From an uncultured Bacteroidota bacterium (GTDB lineage Bacteria > Bacteroidota > Bacteroidia > Chitinophagales > Chitinophagaceae), in assembly GCA_903877645.1 (NCBI GenBank), contig CAIRES010000080.1, forward strand, positions 1 through 64,000: DNA of 64,000 bases. The letters are read 5' to 3'. Below the pieces are notes generated by a model. That model did not search any database, was not told the DNA's origin, and worked only from the letters and a program-made list of their open reading frames with translations. Within the stretch, counting starts at the first letter, position 1, and each line of letters begins with the position of its first letter. The position numbers were made by a program, and so were the translations under genes. Below, piece by piece: positions 50,354 through 59,499 of the stretch.

Positions 50354-51388
50354 CTACTTTGTGTAGCTGAGGTCTGTGACCAGTTTTTCGGGCAGTTTTG
50401 GAAGCATGTGCCTTGGCAGCAGGAAAGAGGTAAGCTCAGAAAGTTCTTTAAACACATAATGACTGTCGGCAGCGCCACGAAGATATTCGGCACCTGTGCT
50501 ACCACCTGTCCCTACCCTCTTGCCTATTGTACGCTGTACCATGTGAATGTGCCTGTGACGCCACATAGAAAGCTGCTCATCTATTTCCAGCAGTGTATTC
50601 AACAGCTCATAAGGCAGTTGCAACAAAGGATGATCCCTGTACAACATTATGAACAGGGCACTCCTCGAAGCATCAGCATTAAAAGACCTTCCCGCCGGAT
50701 AGGCGTCATCGTTGATGAACAACGCGTCAAACATTGTTAGATTCTGCTGCTCAGCGGGAGAAAGACTGAGTAGATATGCCTCTCTGTATTTTTTCCAGAA
50801 AGAGGCATTGCCATGCTCCTGCCAATAGGATGCATCTTTTACAAAAGGCATACGCTCCAGCCATTTATTGAGCAGCAACAACAAAGACTGCTCCTCTTCT
50901 GCCTTCTTTACACGAGCAATGTCTTCGGGAGTGAGTTGAGAAAGATAGTATGCCTTGCCGTGCCTGTTTTCATAATTCAGGCCAAGAGTTGCTTCTATCA
51001 TTTTGAACTGTATGCTTTGAAAGCCGGAGGCGGGGCGCAGCAAGTCGCGAAAGTCAAGAAAGTCTAAGGCTGTCATCGTTTCCAACACCCCCATCTGCGT
51101 AACCGCGATCTCGAGTATGCCGCATACCCGCTTCAGCCTGTGCAGGCTGTTATAAATATCGGGTGCATTGTTTTTGATATTCGGCTGTTTAAAAATATCT
51201 CTTACAATACCAAGTTCATGCAGTATTTGTTTGAACCATAATTCATAGGTCTGGTGTATAATGATGAACAGCATTTCATCGTCAGCCCTGATGCCTTCCT
51301 TTGCACTTTCAGGGTCTTGCGCATTGAGTATCTTACCCAATTGCAGGTAGTCGCTATAGTAAACGGGCCCGCGTTCCTTCTTTTCCAT
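50354..51388 (-). CDS. kynA: Tryptophan 2,3-dioxygenase
   Basis: The 344-residue heme dioxygenase opens the indole ring of tryptophan to N-formylkynurenine. Landmarks are MLFIIIHQTYELWFKQILHE (distal-pocket His), LRPASGFQSIQFKMIEATLG, WRHRHIHMVQRTIGKRVGTG (proximal heme His in this stretch) and GSTGAEYLRG. It is the first step of the kynurenine pathway used in many Bacteroidota for NAD synthesis. No other kyn gene is adjacent. Confidence 0.95.
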   Translation of the reverse strand: MEKKERGPVYYSDYLQLGKILNAQDPESAKEGIRADDEMLFIIIHQTYELWFKQILHELGIVRDIFKQPNIKNNAPDIYNSLHRLKRVCGILEIAVTQMGVLETMTALDFLDFRDLLRPASGFQSIQFKMIEATLGLNYENRHGKAYYLSQLTPEDIARVKKAEEEQSLLLLLNKWLERMPFVKDASYWQEHGNASFWKKYREAYLLSLSPAEQQNLTMFDALFINDDAYPAGRSFNADASRSALFIMLYRDHPLLQLPYELLNTLLEIDEQLSMWRHRHIHMVQRTIGKRVGTGGSTGAEYLRGAADSHYVFKELSELTSFLLPRHMLPKLPEKLVTDLSYTK

Positions 51389-51529
51389 GGGGTTAAATTA
51401 ATAAAAGTTGGCGCAAGCATAAAATTTTGATGGCTGATATATGTCAGGCACAATTTTTTAGCAGCTAATATGCAGTGTTTTTCGTGTTTTCATGATAATT
51501 TTATAGTGTTTTAAGTAAAGAAGAAAAAT

Positions 51530-52054
51530 ATGAATAGTGAATTTCTGCCGCCTGTCAGTATGCAAGCGATAAAAGATGCCCACGAGGCCGGAGATGAAGA
51601 TGCATTTTACGACTTATTGGCTCAGCCATTGCACGAAGAACTGTACAAACGAAAAACATTTGACTTCCTGGACGAATTGTCAGATGGCCAGCAGTTATTG
51701 ATAGCCTATGATTATTTGCGTATGCAAGTTGGGCAGGGTGGGTTTATACAGTTCATACAAAACGGGTATGTGGGGCTGCTACCCTCCATGATCGAGCAAC
51801 TCTACAAATTCAACATCGGTTATATGGCGCAGATATTGGACGATGTACTTAAAGTATACGTACTGAACAGAGAGCTGTTTGAAAAATCAACAACAGTAGA
51901 AGAGTTTGCGCGATTGTATGACGAGCTGAAAGAATTTGAAGAGTTGGATGCCCGTTTTGCAAAGCTTACCGATGCTACTGTAAAAAAAATGCTTACCTAT
52001 GCCTTATCACATTTAAGCGAATTTGCTGCACCGATCAACGATAAGAACCTGTAA
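51530..52054 (+). CDS. DUF4375/DMP19-like protein
   Basis: The 174-residue helical protein contains LSDGQQLLIAYDYLRMQVGQ followed by GGFIQFIQNGYVGLLPSM, the motif I associate with DUF4375/DMP19, a fold that binds histone-like or DNA-mimicking partners in a few cases. The rest is charged helix. It lies three bases before a small secreted-protein gene. Confidence 0.75.
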   Translation: MNSEFLPPVSMQAIKDAHEAGDEDAFYDLLAQPLHEELYKRKTFDFLDELSDGQQLLIAYDYLRMQVGQGGFIQFIQNGYVGLLPSMIEQLYKFNIGYMAQILDDVLKVYVLNRELFEKSTTVEEFARLYDELKEFEELDARFAKLTDATVKKMLTYALSHLSEFAAPINDKNL

Positions 52055-52057
52055 AAA

Positions 52058-52354
52058 ATGAAAGCAATCATCCTTCAGTCAATACTAGTTTTAAGCGCTG
52101 TACCCTGTTTTGCTCAGCAGCGACAACCGGTTATTGTTACAGATAGTATTTTCATCAGGCCATATTCATTCACAACTGCGATCGCAAAACCTGCAAATAC
52201 CTCTACAGCCATTCCGCAAAATCTTTACACTCAATATCTTCCCTTCTTTTGCCGGCAAGAGCTAAAGATGCAGCAGGCGCATGTCCCCATCACCTTCAGA
52301 CTGGGAAGTATGGAGAACTGCAACGTGCTGGAGCAAAAGCCGGGGTATAGATAA
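52058..52354 (+). CDS. Small exported protein, unknown
   Basis: The 98-residue product has a signal peptide (MKAIILQSILVLSAVPCFAQ) and a short mature part (QQRQPVIVTDSIFIRPYSFT and FFCRQELKMQQAHVPITFRL) with two Cys. It starts three bases after the DUF4375 gene, so the two are probably co-transcribed, and ends one base before the stop of the convergent TMTC-like gene. I recognise no family. Confidence 0.6.
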   Translation: MKAIILQSILVLSAVPCFAQQRQPVIVTDSIFIRPYSFTTAIAKPANTSTAIPQNLYTQYLPFFCRQELKMQQAHVPITFRLGSMENCNVLEQKPGYR

Positions 52355-52355
52355 G

Positions 52356-54029
52356 CTATAAATGAAAATGATCAAGTACCGCCTGTGGCACCTGTAGCCC
52401 CATATCCTTCATCTTCTTAGCCTGTTCTTTGGCTTTATCGTCATGATCGGTATCGAGATAAAGAACCAATAGATTATTATTGCCAGTCGCATCGTCTTTT
52501 TCCACTTTCAGATAGCGCTCCAGGTATGCAATTGCTGCAGTATAATCTTTGCGCTCTATAGCTACCCTTGCAAGATAAAAATCGCATTTGTAATAACCCG
52601 TGATCTTTTGCTCAGCCAGTAAGTATGGCTCCGATGCCTGAACTGAATCTTTATTCTGTAAGTCGACAGCATAAATATAATTCACATAGCGCTCCTTCGG
52701 GTTGAGCGAAAATGCCTTGTGAAATAGTTGATTCGATTTTTCAGGGTCCGTAACCCGTGCAGCGAGCATCATATTTGCATACGATGAATGAGGAGCAGTT
52801 TCGGCGGCCTGGGTCCAGAAAGCAAGTGGGTCTTTAAAACTTTGCTGGTAGCTGAAATTCAGGCCCGCAAACAAGCACATCATACCGATGCCACCTGCCA
52901 GCAATTGCCTGTCGGTGAGTTTATTCTGAAACAACGATGTTTGTGACAATAGCAGCAAAACACCGATCATTGGTAAGTACAAACGATATTCGTAAGTCTG
53001 CTCACTTAATTCTCTTGGCACAATGAATACAGGAAAAAGAAAAAGAAAAAAAACAGAGGATCCAGCAATGATCATTTTATTATTCCGGTTCGCATTGAGA
53101 TACAAGAGCACCCCTAATACCAGGGCAGCTATGATACCAAAATAATATACTGTATCCTCCTGTAAGGGAAACACGCTAAGATTAAATGGAAAGAATATCT
53201 TACCGAGGTATTGTAGCGACAAAGGCAAACGATGTAGGAAATCACGCGGCATATTGGCCACAGAAACCGCTGCATGGGAAGACAATACCAGTGACCTGGC
53301 AGTGAACCATACTGCATAACAAGCTACCCATACAATATACTGAATGAGCATCGCCCTGCTCTGCCATTTTTCCTGCAACAGCACAACCAGCAAAACAAAT
53401 GCTACCGGAGCTGCAGCAATAGCTGTTTCTTTAGTAAACAAGGCGAGGAGCAGAAATAAAGCAGCCAATATGAGGTGTTTTACCCTTTGGGTGTTTACAT
53501 AATCAACAGACTTGATGAAAAATAAAATTACAAATATGGCCAAAATGGTTTCCACCCTGGCACATATCCACGCCACAGCCTCAGTAAGCACCGGATGCAC
53601 CGCAAATAAAGCCGCGAGTATAAAGCTATGCATTTCCTTAACCCCCAGCTTTACCAGCAGCTTAAAAAGCAACGTAACACAGAGTACATGCAGCAATATA
53701 TTAACAAGATGAAATAAGGCAATATTCTTACCATGATCAGCGAGCTGGTAATTCAATATCATAGCATCTGTAGCAATGGGGCGGTAATATTGATCGGCCT
53801 GTGTACCGAAGATAGTATGTTGAAACGATGCGAAGACATTGGAGATGTCTTCATTGATATTGTGAAAAGTGTTGATCGCAATGCCGTCATCCAGGTCGGT
53901 TTCCCCCATTGATATGGTGGGTATGTAGATCGCAAAAGCAATGATCGCCAACCACAATAGCGGATATTTCAGCGTGAATTTCTTCGGCAGTTGAATAGAT
54001 GAAACTGACTTGGCTGCAATCTTGCTCAA
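52356..54029 (-). CDS. TMTC-like GT-C membrane protein with TPR tail (copy 2)
   Basis: The 557-residue protein starts with TTG (MSKIAAKSVSS). The first loop has the acidic pair in MGETDLDDGIAINTFHN, then DQYYRPIATDAMILNYQLAD, FAVHPVLTEAVAWICARVET and FTKETAIAAAPVAFVLLV, as in TMTC-type protein O-mannosyltransferase-like proteins. About ten hydrophobic segments are followed by a C-terminal TPR-like region (YANMMLAARVTDPEKSNQLF; YLERYLKVEKDDATGNNNLL). It is a clear paralog of the gene just upstream (54077-55780), with the same plan and many shared phrases. Substrate unknown. Confidence 0.85.
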   Translation of the reverse strand: MSKIAAKSVSSIQLPKKFTLKYPLLWLAIIAFAIYIPTISMGETDLDDGIAINTFHNINEDISNVFASFQHTIFGTQADQYYRPIATDAMILNYQLADHGKNIALFHLVNILLHVLCVTLLFKLLVKLGVKEMHSFILAALFAVHPVLTEAVAWICARVETILAIFVILFFIKSVDYVNTQRVKHLILAALFLLLALFTKETAIAAAPVAFVLLVVLLQEKWQSRAMLIQYIVWVACYAVWFTARSLVLSSHAAVSVANMPRDFLHRLPLSLQYLGKIFFPFNLSVFPLQEDTVYYFGIIAALVLGVLLYLNANRNNKMIIAGSSVFFLFLFPVFIVPRELSEQTYEYRLYLPMIGVLLLLSQTSLFQNKLTDRQLLAGGIGMMCLFAGLNFSYQQSFKDPLAFWTQAAETAPHSSYANMMLAARVTDPEKSNQLFHKAFSLNPKERYVNYIYAVDLQNKDSVQASEPYLLAEQKITGYYKCDFYLARVAIERKDYTAAIAYLERYLKVEKDDATGNNNLLVLYLDTDHDDKAKEQAKKMKDMGLQVPQAVLDHFHL

Positions 54030-54076
54030 ACAGGTTGAATTATACTTAGCCGAAATTACAATGTATAATCGAGATA

Positions 54077-55780
54077 TTAAAGCCCCAATTTCTGCAAAAG
54101 TTGGGGAGGAACGTCCAACCCGGCTAGTTTCATTTTTTTTGCCTGGGCTGTTGCCATGCCAGGTTGTTGCGTATCGATATATAAAAGCAGGAGGTTGTTA
54201 TTGGCGATCTTATTTGTCGGATCTGTTTTCAGGTAATCCTGCAAATACTTAACAGCTCCGTTAAAATCTTTCTTCTCAATAGCTACCCTGGCGAGATAAA
54301 AATCACATTGATAATAATTGGAGATACGCTTTTCGGTAAGCAGGTATGGCTCTGATGCCAGTACCGAGTCCTTCTGCTGCAGCATTTCGCCCATGTAGTA
54401 GTTGAGGTACTTCTCTTTCGGATTCAACTGATATGCCCTGCGAAATAGCTCACAGGACCGTGCAAAGTCGTCCTTGTCCAAACGGGAAGCGAGCATCATG
54501 GTTGCATAAGCCGAGTGGGGGGATGTAGCCATAGCGTCTGTCCAGAAAGTAAGCGGGTCTTGAAAATTTTTCTGGTGTCGGTAATTGAGCACAGCCAGAA
54601 CGCCTGCTAATGCAAGGCCGCCAATAAGCACTTGCTTGTCAGTAAATTTGTTACTTAATAAAATAGTTTGGGGAAGGAGCAATAAGATGCCTACTATAGG
54701 CAAGTAGAGGCGATGCTCAAAAGATTGCTCATTCAGATTATTGGGAACGAACAATACCGGCAATAAGAACAACAGGAATACAGCAACACCACTAAATATA
54801 ACCTGTGTATTTTTTTGTTTCGCAAGAAAAATGGCAGCAGCAAGCAACAGCAGGGCAGCGATACCATAATAATAAACAGTATCCTGCTGAGTAGGGAATA
54901 CACTTAAATTGACCGGCAATATTACCTTACCAAGGTATTGCAGGATCAGTGGCAACCTGCCCAAAAAATCATGCGCTACCTGTGCCGGGAATATTTGCGT
55001 TTGGATGGTTGCAGTGGACCTTACTGCATACCATAATACAAAGCACCCTGCCCATACCGCATACTGTATGAGATTATTCTTATCGTTCCATTTTTTCTGC
55101 AGTACAAATACGAGCAACACAAATGCTACCGGCGCGGCGAATACGGCTGTTTCTTTAGTGAAGTATGCGGGTATCAGGGACAGGGCCGCATATACCAGAT
55201 GCTTTGCTTTTCCGCCATCAGCGTAGGTGATCGAAAAGATGAGAAAGGAGAACACAAATATTGCGAGCAGCAGGTCGTTTCTGCCAGGTATCCATGCTAC
55301 GGCTTGCGACAGTACAGGATGAACAGCAAATACCAGGCATAAAAGAAAAGCATGCAATTCTTTGATAGCCAGCTTGCGAAATAACTTATAAAGTAACAAA
55401 ACAGAGCCAAGGTGCAGCAATACATTAATGACATGATAGCTGACTATGTTTTGTCCGTGATCGCTGACCTGGTAATTGAGTATCATGGAGTCCATGAACA
55501 GAGGACGGTAATATGGGTCTTTCACTGCATCAAAGAGTCCCCGGTGAAACGATGCCACCAGGTTTTGCAGATCCTCGTTGTATTGATGAAAGTCGCGAAT
55601 GAAAATGGAATCATCGAGCTCCGTAAGGCCAAAAGAAAATGAAGTAAAATATACCACGAATACTGCCAGTGCCAGCCATAGCATAGGATAAGGCACATTG
55701 AATGCAACAGGCGCAGTTGTTGCTATAGGCCCTGCAATTGGGGATTTAGCTATGGGTTGTTTTAATCTATTCTTGCTCAC
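54077..55780 (-). CDS. TMTC-like GT-C membrane protein with TPR tail (copy 1)
   Basis: The 567-residue paralog of the next gene starts with GTG (MSKNRLKQP). It shares GLTELDDSIFIRDFHQYNED, DPYYRPLFMDSMILNYQVSD, FAVHPVLSQAVAWIPGRNDL and YFTKETAVFAAPVAFVLLVF with it, and its C-terminal TPRs (ATMMLASRLDKDDFARSCEL; YLQDYLKTDPTNKIANNNLL). The pair comes from a tandem duplication that has diverged well. Members are thought to be GT-C glycosyltransferases using lipid-linked sugars; here the acceptor is unknown. The two are 47 bases apart and probably form one operon. Confidence 0.85.
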   Translation of the reverse strand: MSKNRLKQPIAKSPIAGPIATTAPVAFNVPYPMLWLALAVFVVYFTSFSFGLTELDDSIFIRDFHQYNEDLQNLVASFHRGLFDAVKDPYYRPLFMDSMILNYQVSDHGQNIVSYHVINVLLHLGSVLLLYKLFRKLAIKELHAFLLCLVFAVHPVLSQAVAWIPGRNDLLLAIFVFSFLIFSITYADGGKAKHLVYAALSLIPAYFTKETAVFAAPVAFVLLVFVLQKKWNDKNNLIQYAVWAGCFVLWYAVRSTATIQTQIFPAQVAHDFLGRLPLILQYLGKVILPVNLSVFPTQQDTVYYYGIAALLLLAAAIFLAKQKNTQVIFSGVAVFLLFLLPVLFVPNNLNEQSFEHRLYLPIVGILLLLPQTILLSNKFTDKQVLIGGLALAGVLAVLNYRHQKNFQDPLTFWTDAMATSPHSAYATMMLASRLDKDDFARSCELFRRAYQLNPKEKYLNYYMGEMLQQKDSVLASEPYLLTEKRISNYYQCDFYLARVAIEKKDFNGAVKYLQDYLKTDPTNKIANNNLLLLYIDTQQPGMATAQAKKMKLAGLDVPPQLLQKLGL

Positions 55781-55858
55781 CTTCGTATAAATAATTCAGT
55801 TGCCCCATTTTCATAAGGCAACTGAAATAATTAGAGTATAGCTATTATGCCTTTATGC

Positions 55859-56356
55859 TTAGTGTGTTCCTATATCAGAGTGTGTGCCATGCTCATCAAG
55901 CAGGCCTTTTGCGGTATTCACGTCGCTTTCGCTGCCGTGTATTACCACGAGAAATTTACCGGCGGCAAGGGCATCATGATATTTTTTTGAATCTTCATGC
56001 CTGATGCCCATGGTTGTAGATATTGCCGAAGCTATTCCACCTCCGATCAGTCCGAAATCGAACCCGGCTACAGCACCTACCAACGCACCTGCTGCATAAA
56101 GAAATCCAACGCCGGGAATGGCAAACATTCCAATACCCGTAAGCACGCCAAGGGTAGTACCTAAAACGGCACCTGTAGCCAGCCCACCGGCCTTTATGGG
56201 ATTATGCTCGGTAATGTGCATACTTTTATCTACATCTTCGGTATGCGTCAATCCTATAATAGAAACTTCATTTACCGGAAAATTCTGATCTTTTAATTTC
56301 TGCACGGCTTCCACTGCGAGGTCGTGATTATCGTATATACCAATAGTTGCATTCAT
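55859..56356 (-). CDS. General stress protein 17M/YflT-like, glycine-zipper type
   Basis: With the ATG at 56356 (MNATIGIYDNHDLAVEAVQK) the product has 165 residues. The N-terminal part (AVQKLKDQNFPVNEVSIIGL) is the heat-induced stress protein YflT-type alpha-beta domain. The middle is a Gly/Ala-rich hydrophobic stretch (GGLATGAVLGTTLGVLTGIG; GALVGAVAGFDFGLIGGGIA) like a glycine zipper, and the end (HDALAAGKFLVVIHGSE) repeats the domain's last strand. It is probably membrane-associated and stress-induced. The longer reading to 56404 starts with an unlikely tail. Confidence 0.8.
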   Translation of the reverse strand: MNATIGIYDNHDLAVEAVQKLKDQNFPVNEVSIIGLTHTEDVDKSMHITEHNPIKAGGLATGAVLGTTLGVLTGIGMFAIPGVGFLYAAGALVGAVAGFDFGLIGGGIASAISTTMGIRHEDSKKYHDALAAGKFLVVIHGSESDVNTAKGLLDEHGTHSDIGTH

Positions 56357-56490
56357 AGATTTAAAATTTGGATAAAAATAAGTTTTTTCAATCACTATAT
56401 TCATAGTTTTCCGAAAAAGTGATTTTAGTCATGTTTTGCTGAGATTTCATGGCATAATATTACTATCCAGAACAATAAATCTCCTTTATT

Positions 56491-56919
56491 ATGAAACGGA
56501 TCTGCATTGCGTTCCTATTTACTACCATATCAGTTCTGTCGTTTGCACAGGATAAGCCTACTACACATAAAAAACGCAAGCACAAAACCACACACATCGC
56601 TAAAAAAACGTTGCCGGGATGGGCAATAGCGCATAATTATGATGCGACGGCCCATGTATATTTTCCCGATTATTATACCTTTTATGACCCAACAAGGGGC
56701 GGCTATCTTTATTGGGAGAAAGGCAAGTATGTTTTCACCCCAGCCTTACCTCCATTCCTTGAAAAAGTGGATATGAATAAAAGCAGGGTACAAATTTTGA
56801 AAAACCTGAGCCTGGACCTGCACCCTGAGCGCGACTATCCGCATTATATGAAGCTATACCCTGCAGACCATGAAAATAATATGGTGCCTGTACCTATCCC
56901 GGGCAATCCGGCACAATAA
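56491..56919 (+). CDS. Small exported protein, unknown
   Basis: The 142-residue product has a signal peptide (MKRICIAFLFTTISVLSFAQ), a basic His/Lys-rich stretch (THKKRKHKTTHIAKKTLPGW) and an aromatic-rich part (VYFPDYYTFYDPTRGGYLYW). This resembles YXWD-like small periplasmic proteins but I cannot assign a family. It precedes the UPF0173 gene by 76 bases. Confidence 0.62.
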   Translation: MKRICIAFLFTTISVLSFAQDKPTTHKKRKHKTTHIAKKTLPGWAIAHNYDATAHVYFPDYYTFYDPTRGGYLYWEKGKYVFTPALPPFLEKVDMNKSRVQILKNLSLDLHPERDYPHYMKLYPADHENNMVPVPIPGNPAQ

Positions 56920-56959
56920 AGTAATTCTTTCTTTATTATTTTTGATGCACGCAAATGCT

Positions 56960-56967
56960 TAAATTTG
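56960..56967 (+). promoter_or_regulatory. -7 box of the metallo-hydrolase gene
   Basis: TAAATTTG fits TAnnTTTG, 28 bases before the ATG at 56996. Confidence 0.45.
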
Positions 56968-56995
56968 CGATAATTCCATTGCATCTACTTACATT

Positions 56996-57676
56996 ATGAA
57001 GTTTACATTTTATGGCCATTCCTGCTTCGGCGTCGAAACGGGAGGTGTGAAGATTTTATTTGACCCATTCGTTACCGGCAATGAGCTTGCCAAAGGCAAG
57101 GTTGATGTCGATAGTATTGAGGCAGATTATATATTAGTATCCCATGGCCATGGCGACCATGTAGGGGATCTAGTTTCTATTGCCAAGCGCACAGGAGCGA
57201 AAGTGATCGCGGCGTATGAAGTGATCAACTGGGTACAGGCGCAGGGAGTAACGAATATACACCCGATAAATTTCGGGTCGGCACATTTTGACTTCGGCAA
57301 ACTACACTTTTTACCTGCATGGCACAGCAGCGCAATGCCGGGCGGTGAGTATGGTGGTAATCCCGGCGGTTTTTTGGTGCATGGTAAGGAAGCTAACTTC
57401 TACTACAGCGGCGATACCTGCCTGATGATGGATATGCAACTGATACCCCACTACGCAAAGCTGGATTTCGCAATACTGCCGGTAGGCGGCAATTTCACCA
57501 TGGATGCTGATGATGCGGTGATCGCGGCAGATTTTATTAAATGCGGCAAGATCATTGGCGTGCATTTTGACACTTTCGGATACATTAAGATAGACCACAA
57601 CAAGGCCAGGGAAATATTCAACAAGACAGGCAAAGAATTAATATTACCGGAAATAGGAGAAACGATTACCTTGTAA
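56996..57676 (+). CDS. UPF0173-type metallo-beta-lactamase-fold hydrolase
   Basis: The 226-residue protein has FYGHSCFGVETGGVKILFDP (near the start), the metal site VSHGHGDHVGD (HxHxDH), further ligands in PAWHSSAMPGGE and YYSGDTCLMMDM, and the closing His in IIGVHFDTFGYIKID. This matches UPF0173, a general metal-dependent hydrolase family without a settled substrate. It is followed after 52 bases by parA. Confidence 0.93.
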   Translation: MKFTFYGHSCFGVETGGVKILFDPFVTGNELAKGKVDVDSIEADYILVSHGHGDHVGDLVSIAKRTGAKVIAAYEVINWVQAQGVTNIHPINFGSAHFDFGKLHFLPAWHSSAMPGGEYGGNPGGFLVHGKEANFYYSGDTCLMMDMQLIPHYAKLDFAILPVGGNFTMDADDAVIAADFIKCGKIIGVHFDTFGYIKIDHNKAREIFNKTGKELILPEIGETITL

Positions 57677-57728
57677 TTCTATTGAGCGATCATAAAACAA
57701 AAAATAACAACCCATAGCGGGAGTGTAT

Positions 57729-58553
57729 ATGGCTAAAGTAATAGCAATAGCTAATCAAAAAGGCGGAGTAGGCAAAACGACCACCGCAATAAACCTTGCG
57801 GCAAGCCTTGCCGTACTGGAATATAAAACATTGTTGGTGGATGCAGACCCCCAAGCCAACAGTACTACGGGAAACGGATTTGACCTGAAGAACATCCAGA
57901 TCAGCCTGTATGATTGCATGGTGAATGAAACTGCGGCAGCACAGGTGACGCTGGAAACGCAAACCCCTAACCTGAACCTGCTGCCCAGCCACCTGGACCT
58001 GGTGGGCGCCGAGATAGAACTGATCAACCATCCTAATCGTGAGTTCGTGCTGCGCAAAGCGCTGGAACCTGAGCTGGCCAATTATGATTTCATTATTATT
58101 GATTGCTCTCCGTCACTTGGCCTTATTACGGTAAATGCACTTGCGGCCGCTGATAGTGTAGTGATCCCCGTACAGTGCGAATATTTTGCACTTGAGGGAC
58201 TAGGCAAACTGCTAAATACCATTAAGATCGTGCAGACCCGCATCAATGCGAACCTGAAAATAGAAGGCATATTGATGACAATGTATGATGGCCGTCTGCG
58301 CTTGTCGAACCAGGTAGTAGAGGAGATCAAAAACCACTTTGGGGACCTGGTGTTCAATACTATACTTCACCGCAATACAAGACTGGGCGAAGCGCCAAGC
58401 TTTGGTATGCCTGCCCTGCTTTATGACGCAGAAAGCACAGGAGCGATCAACTACCTGAACCTGGCCAAGGAGATATTGCAGAAGAACAACATGACAAAAA
58501 TTAAAAACGAAGACAAAATATTAGAAACTGATGAGCACGGCGCCGACCAATAA
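57729..58553 (+). CDS. parA: Chromosome partitioning ATPase ParA
   Basis: From the ATG at 57729 the product has 274 residues: MAKVIAIANQKGGVGKTTTA (deviant Walker A with both Lys), LLVDADPQANSTTG (Walker A' with Asp), DFIIIDCSPSLGLITVNALA (Walker B) and VIPVQCEYFALEGL. It is the chromosomal Soj/ParA type that works with ParB at parS. parB overlaps its end by 23 bases. No exact parS palindrome was seen in the window. Confidence 0.95.
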   Translation: MAKVIAIANQKGGVGKTTTAINLAASLAVLEYKTLLVDADPQANSTTGNGFDLKNIQISLYDCMVNETAAAQVTLETQTPNLNLLPSHLDLVGAEIELINHPNREFVLRKALEPELANYDFIIIDCSPSLGLITVNALAAADSVVIPVQCEYFALEGLGKLLNTIKIVQTRINANLKIEGILMTMYDGRLRLSNQVVEEIKNHFGDLVFNTILHRNTRLGEAPSFGMPALLYDAESTGAINYLNLAKEILQKNNMTKIKNEDKILETDEHGADQ

Positions 58554-59457
58554 AAAACAAGGACTTGGCAAAGGTATCCGGGCACTGCTTGATACCATTG
58601 ACGACGAAATACAGGCACCAAAAAGCAATGTGCCCGCTGTATCGGGGCAAAATGCCAACGCCACTGCACGCATTCCGCTCAGCCTCATAGAAGTAAACCC
58701 AAAACAGCCGCGCCGTGATTTTGATGCGCATGCTCTGGCCGAATTGTCTGAAAGTATAAAGCTGCATGATATTATACAGCCTATAACTGTCATAAGGATC
58801 GGACAAAGCAAATACCAACTTATCTCGGGTGAGCGCAGGCTACGTGCAGCTACTATGGCAGGCCTGGCTGATATACCTGCATATATACGTACTGCAGACA
58901 GCCAGGGAATGCTGGAAATGGCCTTACTGGAAAACCTGCAACGGGAGAACCTTAATGCCATAGAAATAGCCCTCAGCTACCGCCAACTTATGGATGAGTG
59001 CGGACTGACGCAAGAGGTAGTAGCAGACAGGATGAAAAAAGAGCGGAGCACAGTGGCCAATTACCTGCGCCTGCTGAAACTGCCGCCTGATATACAAAAA
59101 GCAGTACGAGATGGAAAGCTGAGTATGGGCCACGCCCGTGCTATTATAGCCCTTGAGCATGTGGAGCAACAACTGCATGTGTTTCACGAAACGCTGGAGA
59201 AAGGCCTTTCGGTAAGGCAAGTGGAACAATTGGTAAAAGACGTAGCCGCCAATCATCATCACAACCAGACACCTGGATCAGTGAAGGTACCCGCAGCAAA
59301 ACTCCCCCCTGCGTATAAGCGTATAGAAGATAATATGGCTTCTCACTTTTCAACTAAGGTAAAACTGGACAGGAAGAAAAATGGCAAGGGTTCTTTACTG
59401 ATAGAATTCTACAGTGATGAAGACCTGGAGCGGATCATGGACAAAATGAGTATGTAA
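58531..59457 (+). CDS. parB: Chromosome partitioning protein ParB
   Basis: The 308-residue protein begins with a ParA-stimulating segment (KKQGLGKGIRALLDTI), then the CTPase/ParB-N domain (IPLSLIEVNPKQPRRDFDAH; ISGERRLRAATMAGLADIPA; ENLQRENLNAIEIALSYRQL), the helix-turn-helix (GLTQEVVADRMKKERSTVAN), DGKLSMGHARAIIALE and a dimerising C-terminus. The NPxQPRR and GERRxRA motifs are intact, so CTP binding is likely. A terminator follows directly. Confidence 0.95.
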   Translation: MSTAPTNKKQGLGKGIRALLDTIDDEIQAPKSNVPAVSGQNANATARIPLSLIEVNPKQPRRDFDAHALAELSESIKLHDIIQPITVIRIGQSKYQLISGERRLRAATMAGLADIPAYIRTADSQGMLEMALLENLQRENLNAIEIALSYRQLMDECGLTQEVVADRMKKERSTVANYLRLLKLPPDIQKAVRDGKLSMGHARAIIALEHVEQQLHVFHETLEKGLSVRQVEQLVKDVAANHHHNQTPGSVKVPAAKLPPAYKRIEDNMASHFSTKVKLDRKKNGKGSLLIEFYSDEDLERIMDKMSM

Positions 59458-59463
59458 AATATT

Positions 59464-59483
59464 AAAGCCCCGAAAGGGGCTTT
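59464..59483 (+). terminator. Terminator after parB
   Basis: AAAGCCCC (59464-59471) pairs with GGGGCTTT (59476-59483) around GAAA, with a T-run after it: a typical Rho-independent terminator just behind the parB stop. Confidence 0.88.
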
Positions 59484-59499
59484 TTTGTATAACGAGTTA

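Noticed and set aside
59180-59192. parS site (TGTTTCACGAAAC)
   Set aside because: It lies inside parB, lacks the central TG of the 16-base palindrome and encodes conserved-looking protein sequence.
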